From: Tritrichomonas foetus
Taxonomy: Eukaryota; Parabasalia; Tritrichomonadida; Tritrichomonadidae
Assembly (NCBI GenBank): GCA_001839685.1
Contig: MLAK01000895.1
Coordinates: forward strand, 1-11,515
Direction: 5' to 3'
Length of the DNA: 11,515 nucleotides
Numbering within the stretch: the first letter of the stretch is position 1; every line of letters begins with the position of its first letter. The position numbers were made by a program, and so were the translations under genes. A model generated the notes under the pieces. The model made no database searches. It saw only the letters and a list, made by a program, of their open reading frames with translations, and had not been told where the DNA came from. Positions 1 to 7,486 of the stretch are shown one piece after another.

Positions 1-112
1 GAGGAAAAGATATTATATTGCCTGTCTTAATACGTTCGATGCAAAAACCATTTATATTCTCATGCCATGTATATAGTTCTGGTTTAACAACTTTTACCCA
101 ATGAAATCTCAT
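1..112 (-). CDS. Possible 5' end of a gene cut by the window edge
   Basis: On the minus strand an ATG at 112 opens a frame of 37 codons that runs off the window edge with no stop. The codon just before the ATG is TAA, so the frame cannot start earlier. The peptide begins MRFHWVKVVKPELYTWHE and has a mixed, protein-like composition, but I do not recognise it. No TCA+1Y(T/A) initiator lies in the 60 nt upstream, unlike the well-supported genes here. A competing frame on the plus strand is open from 3 to a TGA at 102-104, with a TAAA about 20 nt further on, and could instead be the 3' end of an upstream gene. At most one of the two is likely real. The flanking sequence outside the window would decide. 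Confidence 0.22.
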   Translation of the reverse strand, partial: MRFHWVKVVKPELYTWHENINGFCIERIKTGNIISFP

Positions 113-243
113 TTAGATAGAGATAAAAAAATATTTTATTTCCTAAACATCATTGTTTTTTTAGTAACAAATATATAGGTAAAATTACTATGGTAAATTT
201 TGGTGAGAGAAATTTATGGTGGTGTAAAGTGGCAACCATCTGT

Positions 244-270
244 GACCACCTCGTAGACCTTTTATATAGG
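244..270 (+). repeat. Diverged copy of the right half of the 431-484 palindrome
   Basis: This 27-nt stretch matches 466-492 at 23 of 27 positions. Both read GACCAC, three variable bases, GTAGACCT, one variable base, then TTATATAGG. The copies are in direct orientation, 222 bp apart. The outer GTAGACC has no left partner here, but GGTGGT at 218-223 can pair with ACCACC at 245-250, so a decayed hairpin may once have stood here. It is probably a fragment of a dispersed element or a local duplication; no coding function is visible. Confidence 0.6.
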
Positions 271-311
271 ATTGTCATATGTGCTATCATTAGTAAATAA
301 TTAGTAATTGT

Positions 312-399
312 CATTAGTATATCCATACGTGTTATCATTAGTGTATGTCATTCGTTCTATCATTAGTGTATGTCATTCGTTCTATCATTAGTGTATGTC
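312..399 (+). repeat. 25-bp tandem repeat, about 3.5 copies
   Basis: Two identical 25-nt units (336-360 and 361-385, beginning CATTAGTGTATGTCATTCG) are followed by a 14-nt partial copy (386-399) and preceded by a diverged 24-nt copy (312-335). A shorter CATTAG echo occurs near 288. The array ends about 30 bp before the palindrome. Just after it comes a short direct repeat, AGTTCGTGA, at 412-420 and 423-431. This is a minisatellite-type array in non-coding DNA. Frames open on the minus strand here are repetitive and are not taken as genes. Confidence 0.85.
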
Positions 400-430
400 G
401 GTAGTGAGGAAAGTTCGTGAATAGTTCGTG

Positions 431-484
431 ATAGGTCTACGGGGTGGTTCACCCAAACTTGGGTGGACCACAGTGTAGACCTAT
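431..484. repeat. 54-bp near-perfect palindrome (hairpin)
   Basis: Two 26-nt arms face each other across a 2-nt centre (457-458). The outer arms ATAGGTCTAC (431-440) and GTAGACCTAT (475-484) pair perfectly. The inner arms GTGGTTCACCCAA (444-456) and TTGGGTGGACCAC (459-471) pair at 12 of 13 positions. A 3-nt internal mismatch (441-443 against 472-474) separates them. The segment is clearly richer in G+C than its surroundings. The symmetry would fit a cruciform or snap-back hairpin, a palindromic miniature element, a terminal-repeat relic, or a dimeric protein-binding site. The sequence alone does not separate these. Confidence 0.85.
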
Positions 485-492
485 TATATAGG

Positions 493-1434
493 AGGAATAC
501 TGAATAGTCGGATTGAATTACAAGGAGAAAAACTGTATCGAGATATTGACTCTCAATAATGTGTAATTTATATATCTTTTTTATTCTTTTCATCATGATT
601 AAAGTTACGTTAATTATTCCAAAAATTTTTACAATCTCGACTCTTTTCGTTCTACTCCATTTATTCTGAAAAGAAATAATTAAATAACATTTTCATGTGG
701 GAAATTGGATCGAAAATATAAGCTATTATGCTTCAGTATCGAATTGACTTATATGTGATTGCTGCGATTGATAACATCTTGTAAATACATTTAACTTTAT
801 TATCACTATATGGAATGCATGCTTTTCATCTATATTCAAAGACACAATTTTAAGATATTAATACATTATTGGCAAATTGTCGTTGTTGACGATGAAATAT
901 ATTTGGAAAATAGCGACAAAAATAGTATCTAATACAATTATATTTCTTTCATTTTTGGAATCTTGGTAATGCAGAATAAAATTTCTGAATTCTTCTCAGG
1001 AAAAGTTTTTTATTATAAAAGCGAACTTTTAGAAAAGAATTCATAAATATCTAATGGTTTGATCCTTATCAAAAACAAATTGGTTCAATCATGAAACAAT
1101 GAATTTTTAATTATGAATAATCAATAAACCCTCAAAAGAGTGATTGATAAAATGGAGTCATAGAAAGTGCAAAAAATACTCAAATTCGAAAAGGAATGTG
1201 ATTCAAAGTTTCTCAAGAGGAAAATGATTTTAACAAATGAAGAAATATTCAGGTCGATTTTTCCATAATGTAATTGATAACTTTTTCATAGAATTTCCAG
1301 ATGAAAATAACTTTTTGAAAGTCTTCAGATTTTATTTGATCAATAAGCCAATTTCCTAATACATGAATTATACACCTTAACATAGGTGAAATGTTAATTT
1401 TCACTTTTTATCTGCAAGAATTTTTTTTTCGTGA
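493..1434. other. AT-rich intergenic region upstream of the TKL kinase
   Basis: No tRNA, rRNA or convincing gene is visible. Short frames exist. The best is an ATG at 1237 opening 40 codons to TAA at 1357-1359 (starts MKKYSGRFFHNVIDNFF), but it has no initiator element and no recognised family, so it is not called a gene. The last ~40 nt hold the core promoter of the downstream kinase. Confidence 0.6.
1401..1405 (+). promoter_or_regulatory. Initiator-like TCACT of the TKL-ARM kinase gene
   Basis: TCACT fits the trichomonad initiator consensus TCA+1Y(T/A). The predicted +1 A at 1403 is 32 nt before the ATG, a little longer than the usual 5-20 nt leader. No other match lies between it and the start codon. 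Confidence 0.5.
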
Positions 1435-4400
1435 ATGAGTCTGAACTCCATTTCCACGCTTACTTTAGGACAATGGATCCAGCATATTCAGTACGAAATC
1501 AGAAACTTGGTCACTGCTTCAAAAAACATTTTCGTCAATAGAGCTGTTTTGACTTACATCAGCAACGGTTTTCGCAATTTTTCGAACTCCCTTCGCGCCA
1601 AAGCAAACGATGAGCGAATTATTGATAACGACGAGGCAGAATTGTTTAAAAAATTGATTCCAATCTTCAATTTATTCAAAGATATTTTTTCTCAACAAAC
1701 GGAAAGCAATTGGCTCCAATATTTCACAGAACAGCCACTAACGTACGTTTTCGATGAAGTCACCAAATTAATCAAGCAGTTTAACGAGATCGCCATCCAA
1801 TTGAATTTAGCTGAATCCGACCCAGTTCAATGGACAGACGTTCAAAGCAAGACTGAAACAGTCCATGATCTCGGAATTCTACAGCAGCTTCTCGAAAACA
1901 TGAATGTTCCTGACTATTCTCAAAGAATTACGGAAATTGCCGAATTAAGAGAAAGGCTCTCAAAAGAAGCCGGAATTGACACCGAATCAAAGAAGCCAAG
2001 CGTCCTTGACCAGTCAGTAATTGCCAAGTCCCTTCAATCATTCAAAAACTGGGAAATCGATATCGACGATTTAGAATTGCAAAAGAAAATTGGATCTGGT
2101 GGGTTTGCTGAGGTCCTTCTTGGCTATAGAAAAAGTGACGGAACTATCGTCGCTGTCAAAAGGCTACATCAACAGCAATTTGATGAATACAATTTGGAAA
2201 TGTTTAAACGGGAAGTTGCAATTTTGGCTGATTTGAAGCATTTTGCTATTCTTCCATTTGTTGGTGCCTGTACAAAACCACCATTTTGTATCGTCACTCA
2301 ATTTATGAGTGGTGGCTCACTTTTTTCCAGACTTCATGCGAAAGAGGCTGCTGATAGACTTTCGCCAACACAACTATCGATTATTGCTCTTGGCATTGCT
2401 TATGGAATGACATATCTTCATGCTCAAAATATGGTTCATCGAGATTTGAAGTCACTTAATATTCTTTTAGATGCTGACGACTTTCCAAAGATCTGCGACT
2501 TTGGTATGGCACGTACGAAAAGTACTGGAAGCGATGTTATGGCTGGTGGTATTGGAACATCACAATGGATGGCTCCAGAAGTTCTTGTTTCTCAACGATA
2601 TGATGAAAAGGCTGATGTTTATAGCTATGGAATCATACTTTGGGAAATGTTAACTGGTGATGTACCTTATCGTGGTCTTAGAGATATCCAAGTGGCAATG
2701 ACCGTCATTAATCAAAACAATAGACCAAAAATACCTAAAAATTGTCCACAAAATCTAGCAAAATTCATTAGAGTATGTTGGCAAACTGATCCAGATAAGC
2801 GTCCCGAATTCAAAACTATTGTACGGGCGCTTGAAAGTGGCGCTATTGCGTTTCCAGGAACAGATATTTCAAAATTGAAAAGTTATGTTCAACAATTTGC
2901 TTCTCCTTCATCACCAGGTGATGATGATGTTGAAGATTTGCCACTTGAAATCGATCCACATTCAATTACTGATGAACAAATCGAACAATTAATTAATGAA
3001 CTGAAGACAGATGAAACAGTCATTCCAAAATTAGCAGCCCTTGTTTCAAACCAAGATGTTATTTCCATGTTTTATCAATATGATATTATGCCAATTCTGA
3101 TTGAATATATTGCATCTTGTCAAGATACACATACAATTGCACATTTAATATCACTTTTATCTACCTTATTAAGTGATGAATCCTTGCTTGCTTCTTTCCT
3201 TGAACATAATGGTTCACAAGCACTCTTAGATCTACTTCCACGATTTTGTACTTCAATGATTCCAAAATTGCTTGATTGCTTCATTGATATTATTGCTGTA
3301 GAAAGACACGTTTTCACACAGCTCCACCTTTCTAAAATTGCTCCATTCTTGCTTTGTACTGATATATCAGTTCGTCAAACTGCGATTAAATTACTTGATG
3401 ATATAATTGATAAACAATGTTATGATGATGATGCAATATTCGCTGTCGTCGTTGAAAACCTGCTAAGAAATGCAATGCCTGAAGCTAAACCTGAAATTTT
3501 ACTTGCTACATTAAACTTATTAATTAAAATTACTAACTTTGAAGGTGCTAAAGCCCAACTTCGTTGTGTTGAAGGCCCTGACAGGATTTGCTCACTTCTT
3601 GAACATGAAGATCCTGATATTTTAGCTACAGCTTTACGTCTTTTACAACTTTTGTTTGAAGGCACAGCACCCAAGCAAAGGACTATTTCTGCATTTTTAG
3701 CCCAATTTACTGCTGTTTTGGGTCGTGCCGATAGTGATGGACAACTTGAAGCATTAAATGCACTCACTATGCTGATGGATAATACTTTAGTTTACAAAGA
3801 AGTATTTGCCTGTAAGAATTTTGCAGAAAATTTCGCGCAATGTATAGAATCGCAAGACATTATTGTTCAAGTCTCTGCTTTGAGAATCTGCTTTGCATTC
3901 TGTTCAAATCCGATCACTGTTGATGGATTTTTATGTCTTCTTCCACGAATTTTAGCACTTCTTAAAGCATCTACATATGCAGCCATTCTCGCTGCTTTCT
4001 CGATAGCAGCGCTTTTAGCAGCTAAAGATCCAGTTGAGACACTTGGTGAAGGAAGAGAACAACTTCGCCAATTCTTAGTTAATGCACTCACACTTGAAAG
4101 TGAACTTACTGCACCAGCTGTTCGTTTGGTTGGTGTTCTTGCATCAACAATGAGTGGTGCTGATTTATTGGATCAATGGGAAGTGATGGGTAAAGTTGCT
4201 TCACTTCTTTCTTCAGAGAATGAAGAATTGAATCATCTTGCAGTTATGGCAATGACTGCAATGAGTGCAGCTTCACCAGATTCATCAGTAATGCTTGAAT
4301 CAATTCCACTTCTCTTTGAAAAGTGTATGGATCCTTCTTTTGGATTCTATCCATTGATTTGTCTCTCAAACATTACTGTTGATCCAATAAATGCTGCTGC

Positions 4401-4770
4401 TTGTGTTCCATACATTGCACATCTCTTCCCACACCTTGAATATGGTGATAGAGTTTCAACTCAGCGTGCTTTGGTGACATTGCATAGAATATTAATGGCG
4501 CCTGAAGCAGCTGATGCTGTACAAGACCAAGGAGTCATTGATGGACTCTTCCAGGCTGTCACAAATCTTTGGGAAAGTGAACATTCGCCAATCCTCTTTG
4601 GAATTGTTGAAACACTTACTGGAATTCAAGGAGTTTGTGAGCAACTTCAGCAAAAGGGAATGGTTGATGTAGTAAAGAAGAAGCTTCTTTCTTGCCAATT
4701 AAATGATCCAAATAGGCCGAAGTATATCAGAATCAGGGCAAGGTTAATTGCTGCATCCAATCGAACATGA
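1435..4770 (+). CDS. TKL-type protein kinase with C-terminal armadillo-like repeats
   Basis: A 1111-residue protein in three parts. Residues 1-200 are mostly helical and may form a four-helix bundle like the N-terminal domains of MLKL-type kinases (inference). Residues 213-468 form a complete kinase domain: glycine loop GSGGFAEV (220-227), VAVK with Lys242, helix-C Glu260, HRDLKSLN (335-342; the LKS form is typical of TKL/TK-like kinases), DFG (355-357) and MAPE (379-382). All catalytic residues are present, so it should be an active Ser/Thr kinase. After an acidic linker (about 493-508), residues 510-1111 are leucine- and alanine-rich helical repeats of armadillo/HEAT style, with room for roughly 14, probably a binding scaffold. 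Kinase-ARM fusions of this kind belong to a large trichomonad TKL expansion. The exact substrate and pathway cannot be told from sequence. The ATG is the first in frame and follows an initiator motif. The stop is TGA; the nearest TAAA is at 4817-4820. Confidence 0.93.
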   Translation: MSLNSISTLTLGQWIQHIQYEIRNLVTASKNIFVNRAVLTYISNGFRNFSNSLRAKANDERIIDNDEAELFKKLIPIFNLFKDIFSQQTESNWLQYFTEQPLTYVFDEVTKLIKQFNEIAIQLNLAESDPVQWTDVQSKTETVHDLGILQQLLENMNVPDYSQRITEIAELRERLSKEAGIDTESKKPSVLDQSVIAKSLQSFKNWEIDIDDLELQKKIGSGGFAEVLLGYRKSDGTIVAVKRLHQQQFDEYNLEMFKREVAILADLKHFAILPFVGACTKPPFCIVTQFMSGGSLFSRLHAKEAADRLSPTQLSIIALGIAYGMTYLHAQNMVHRDLKSLNILLDADDFPKICDFGMARTKSTGSDVMAGGIGTSQWMAPEVLVSQRYDEKADVYSYGIILWEMLTGDVPYRGLRDIQVAMTVINQNNRPKIPKNCPQNLAKFIRVCWQTDPDKRPEFKTIVRALESGAIAFPGTDISKLKSYVQQFASPSSPGDDDVEDLPLEIDPHSITDEQIEQLINELKTDETVIPKLAALVSNQDVISMFYQYDIMPILIEYIASCQDTHTIAHLISLLSTLLSDESLLASFLEHNGSQALLDLLPRFCTSMIPKLLDCFIDIIAVERHVFTQLHLSKIAPFLLCTDISVRQTAIKLLDDIIDKQCYDDDAIFAVVVENLLRNAMPEAKPEILLATLNLLIKITNFEGAKAQLRCVEGPDRICSLLEHEDPDILATALRLLQLLFEGTAPKQRTISAFLAQFTAVLGRADSDGQLEALNALTMLMDNTLVYKEVFACKNFAENFAQCIESQDIIVQVSALRICFAFCSNPITVDGFLCLLPRILALLKASTYAAILAAFSIAALLAAKDPVETLGEGREQLRQFLVNALTLESELTAPAVRLVGVLASTMSGADLLDQWEVMGKVASLLSSENEELNHLAVMAMTAMSAASPDSSVMLESIPLLFEKCMDPSFGFYPLICLSNITVDPINAAACVPYIAHLFPHLEYGDRVSTQRALVTLHRILMAPEAADAVQDQGVIDGLFQAVTNLWESEHSPILFGIVETLTGIQGVCEQLQQKGMVDVVKKKLLSCQLNDPNRPKYIRIRARLIAASNRT

Positions 4771-5206
4771 ATTATTTAGATCACAATTGAAATCGACGAA
4801 AATTATTTGTGCGTGTTAAAAATTTTAAAACATTATTTTGGATAAATAGATATATTGAACTTATCTTTTTTTGATTCGTATTTTCAAGTTATTTTCTTTC
4901 ATGTAATCATACATGAATTATCTCAAATATGTGAATTATATTATATTTTATCCATTTTCAACTTATATAATTCATATTCATATGAAAAGCTCTTCTCCTA
5001 GGATATCATATATTTTGCCATATACTGAATCTTATTCAATAAACATTTTCTCCTTGACAAACATATCATTCTTGATACATTTAGTTTCACTGTAATCACA
5101 CTGACTAGAAACGTTTTTCTTTCATAGAATTGTTTCTTTACACTGCTAAAATGATGATTTCGCACTTATCTATCACGAATTATACTCATATGTCTAAGAA
5201 AGTTGA

Positions 5207-5410
5207 AGGAGCATTGGGTTTCATGCCACCAAACTTGTTTTACTGATCGTTAATGAAACATTACAAAAAAGTAAGAATCTTGCAAGATTCTTTAAAAATG
5301 CGGGTGAACAATTTGTTTTCCCGGCAATCGATTCCCTACTATTTTGTGACAACCAATCAAAACTTAAACGATCAACAACCATCATATCTAGTACAATCGA
5401 AAATAACTAA
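5207..5410 (+). pseudogene. Possible relic of a helical-repeat protein gene
   Basis: A frame without ATG stays open for 67 codons between TGA (5204-5206) and TAA (5408-5410). The middle of its translation reads NLARFFKNAGEQFVFPAIDS, then leucine- and serine-rich sequence. The style (hydrophobic spacing, a Gly after FFKNA, then AIDSLL) recalls one armadillo-type helical repeat such as those in the tail of the neighbouring kinase, but I see no direct match to that tail. Base composition is less AT-rich than the flanks. Against it: no start codon, a second overlapping frame (5298-5429) is also open for 43 codons, and one such stretch could arise by chance. It is a weak call, offered for a protein-level search. 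Confidence 0.25.
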
Positions 5411-5612
5411 TATTCCAATATACTCTTAGCGATATCCTTCATACAAATTTCTAAAAAAAGAAAAATAATAAAATAATATAATTTTTATTTCATGGCAAAT
5501 ATATTTATGTTCATTATACAATGAAAACATGTTCTATACTATTCTATTAAATATAGTATATTATATTTTGAGATTAAAAAAACTTTCATATAGATATAGA
5601 ATTCATACAATA

Positions 5613-5616
5613 TTTA
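5613..5616 (-). terminator. UAAA poly(A) signal of the CK1 gene
   Basis: On the minus strand the stop reads TAA TATAAAT, so a UAAA starts 2 nt after the stop codon. UAAA at or near the stop is the known trichomonad polyadenylation signal. Its use here is inferred. Confidence 0.5.
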
Positions 5617-5618
5617 TA

Positions 5619-6719
5619 TTAAGTTTTTTCCACTTGGTTGATTGTCATTTTTATACTTCTCTTTAAAGAAAGTGAAGAACTACTTTTAGCTAGAGGTATT
5701 TTCAAAGATCTTGTTGCGCGATTTTGCACTAATTCAATTTTCATTGGTTTTCGAGTAAGTCTTGTTTTTGTGCTTGGCACTCGCGGAATTAATCTAACAG
5801 CGGAATGTGAATGGCTTGGTTTGCAAGGTGTTATACCTCCAACCCAATCGTAATTAAAGTCATAAATATAATCAAGTCTAATTAACATATCTCTAAACAT
5901 TTTTCTATATTTTGCATAATTTGGTTCATCTTGGAATTTCAATTTTTTGATGTCTTTCAAAAAGTTTACGAATTCAATTGGCATTCCATCAAAAATTTGC
6001 TCAGGAGTCGATTTTAGCTTAATGGCCACATTCTTATCATACGACGCTTGAACAGAATTCGCCTCGATATTCATCCACGGTAATGTTCCCTTCAGCAGAT
6101 AGGCGAGCACATATGCGATAGCTTCCATATCATCCCTTCTTGATGGTTCAATTCCCCCCAGTGAGGCAGCAGAAGCGTATCTAGCTGTTCCTGCAAACGA
6201 ATTATGCTCTGTATATGCGATGTGCTGCTGAGTTTGAGGATCGCGGTAATATTTGGCGAGACCGAAATCGATCACAAAAAGTTGGTTCGAAGTATTTCCA
6301 AGGCCTATCATGAAATTATCGGGTTTGATGTCACGATGGATGTAGTTATTTCGATGGACCCATTCAATCGACGATATCATTTGATCGGCAAGCATGGCAA
6401 CAGTTTTGATCGATAGAGTTCCACCACAATCAGCGCGTAGCGATTCAAGCGACTTTCCGAGAAAATCAATGACCATCGCACATGTTTTAATCTCGATTCC
6501 GAAGTAATGTAATTTGCAAACATTGACGCCACCCGAAAGAACGGAGTAAACTTTTGATTCAGCGCTTAATTGAGGTACTTGGGTTTTCAATTGTTCGATT
6601 TTGATAGCGACGCTTTTTCCGGTTTTCTTGTCCTCTCCAAAGTAAATCTCACCGAAGCTTCCTGCCCCAATTTTGCGAATAAGAGAGTAGCGGCCACCAA
6701 AAACTCGATCTGATTTCAT
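5619..6719 (-). CDS. Casein kinase 1 (CK1) family protein kinase
   Basis: A 366-residue Ser/Thr kinase. Visible motifs: glycine loop GAGSFGE (18-24), VAIK with Lys40, Glu54 in SAESKVY, hinge MVIDFLGKSLESL (82-94), HRDIKPDN (128-135), DFG (151-153) and GTARYAS...SRRDDMEA (177-200), the CK1 hallmark that replaces the usual APE region. The core ends near 290 (YDWVGG). The tail (295-366) is basic and Ser/Thr-rich with clusters such as SSSSLSLKRS, likely disordered and possibly autoregulatory as in other CK1s. An odd point: the SIN triplet usual in YASINTHLG is replaced (YASAASLGG). The ATG at 6719 is preferred: the frame stays open 24 codons further, but only a TTG lies there, and an initiator (6737-6741) sits 20 nt before this ATG. 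All catalytic residues are present, so activity is expected. CK1 roles are broad, so no pathway is assigned. Confidence 0.93.
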   Translation of the reverse strand: MKSDRVFGGRYSLIRKIGAGSFGEIYFGEDKKTGKSVAIKIEQLKTQVPQLSAESKVYSVLSGGVNVCKLHYFGIEIKTCAMVIDFLGKSLESLRADCGGTLSIKTVAMLADQMISSIEWVHRNNYIHRDIKPDNFMIGLGNTSNQLFVIDFGLAKYYRDPQTQQHIAYTEHNSFAGTARYASAASLGGIEPSRRDDMEAIAYVLAYLLKGTLPWMNIEANSVQASYDKNVAIKLKSTPEQIFDGMPIEFVNFLKDIKKLKFQDEPNYAKYRKMFRDMLIRLDYIYDFNYDWVGGITPCKPSHSHSAVRLIPRVPSTKTRLTRKPMKIELVQNRATRSLKIPLAKSSSSLSLKRSIKMTINQVEKT

Positions 6720-6736
6720 AACTTTTGGGTTTTGAT

Positions 6737-6741
6737 AATGA
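6737..6741 (-). promoter_or_regulatory. Initiator-like TCATT of the CK1 gene
   Basis: On the minus strand TCATT fits TCA+1Y(T/A), with the +1 A at 6739, 20 nt before the ATG at 6719. A second match, TCATA at 6751-6755, lies 34 nt away. Both lie inside the upstream open frame, which argues that the frame extension to 6791 is untranslated leader or promoter. Confidence 0.55.
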
Positions 6742-6791
6742 TTTTGGAAATATGACAGATCAGATTTTCTACAAAAAAGTTGGAATGTCAA

Positions 6792-7486
6792 TTATTAAAT
6801 CACATAAATATTTTGGAATTCGGTAATAATTAAAAAAGATTTATCTTTTATTTGAAATATTGAATAAACAAAAATAATTCACTCAATATTATAAAAAGTT
6901 GAATTTTTATGTGGTTGTATGGTCTTTAGAAAAGCCAATTTGTTCAAGTAGAATTTGTATATAAATAACACTGACGATCAATTCAAAAATGTGTTAATTA
7001 TATTATGTTATTTGAAAAAGTATTATCGAAAAGTGGATGATAAGTGGAATTGAATAGATTCAATTATTTTTTTTTGTTAATCGTGAAAAGATATTAAAGC
7101 GAAAATTGTGAGTATTCGTCATGTTAATCTATAATATCGTTCCTTTTTTATCAATATCATGATAAGATATCCGACCGTAGCAAAAATCCTACTCAAGAGA
7201 GAAATATACTATCCACTTTTAATCACTTCACTTCGGTTCGTAGATCGATGAAAAGACTATGTTTGAACATATTCATCGAATTTACTGATTAGAGTGGACA
7301 CCCAGTGACCAAGGTCTACTTTTTCGGAACCCCTAAGAATCATGGCATTTTTAAATTTCACGACTGAATAATAAAAGTGGCATTATTTCTGCCACATAAC
7401 TTATATAAAGAAAAAACTGATAATTTCGCATAATATTAAAAAAAAAAATAAAATTAATATTTTTATCAACAATAAAAAACAAATTC
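6792..7486. other. Intergenic region upstream of CK1 and downstream of the J-protein gene
   Basis: AT-rich promoter side of CK1 up to about 7170, including a perfect 10-bp palindrome TATCATGATA (7155-7164). From about 7170 to 7345 the sequence is less AT-rich, peaking at 7291-7335 (see findings). A short hairpin follows: GTGGCA (7377-7382) pairs with TGCCAC (7390-7395) across a 7-nt loop. An A- and T-rich run closes the region. No tRNA or recognised RNA gene is seen. Confidence 0.55.

Larger units (their letters stand above)
4771..5618. other. Intergenic region between the convergent TKL and CK1 genes
   Basis: This lies between the 3' ends of two convergent genes. It is mostly very AT-rich. 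A 60-codon ATG frame at 4913-5095 is dominated by Ile, Tyr, Ser and Phe and looks like translated low-complexity DNA. The middle (about 5200-5410) is less AT-rich and contains the possible gene relic listed separately. No RNA gene is seen. Confidence 0.6.

Noticed and set aside
336..399. Intron 5' splice-site words (GTATGT) in the tandem repeat
   Set aside because: The conserved 3' branch/acceptor element of trichomonad introns was not found downstream, and no coding exon lies beside it.
150..596. Two minus-strand frames of 62 and 77 codons
   Set aside because: They run through the tandem repeat and the palindrome, have repeat-derived composition, no family resemblance and no initiator; treated as chance.
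1237..1359. 40-codon ATG frame upstream of the TKL kinase (starts MKKYSGRFFHN)
   Set aside because: Protein-like in places, but short, Phe/Asn-rich as expected from AT-rich DNA, and without an initiator or known relative.
4913..5095. 60-codon plus-strand frame after the TKL kinase
   Set aside because: Low-complexity Ile/Tyr/Ser/Phe composition from AT-rich DNA; no initiator and no family.
5316..5345. tRNA T-arm-like sequence near GGCAATCGATTCCC
   Set aside because: No matching acceptor, D or anticodon arms at proper spacing on either strand.
6720..6791. N-terminal extension of the CK1 frame by 24 codons
   Set aside because: It would start at TTG, it overlaps two initiator motifs, and the CK1 fold begins normally after the ATG at 6719.
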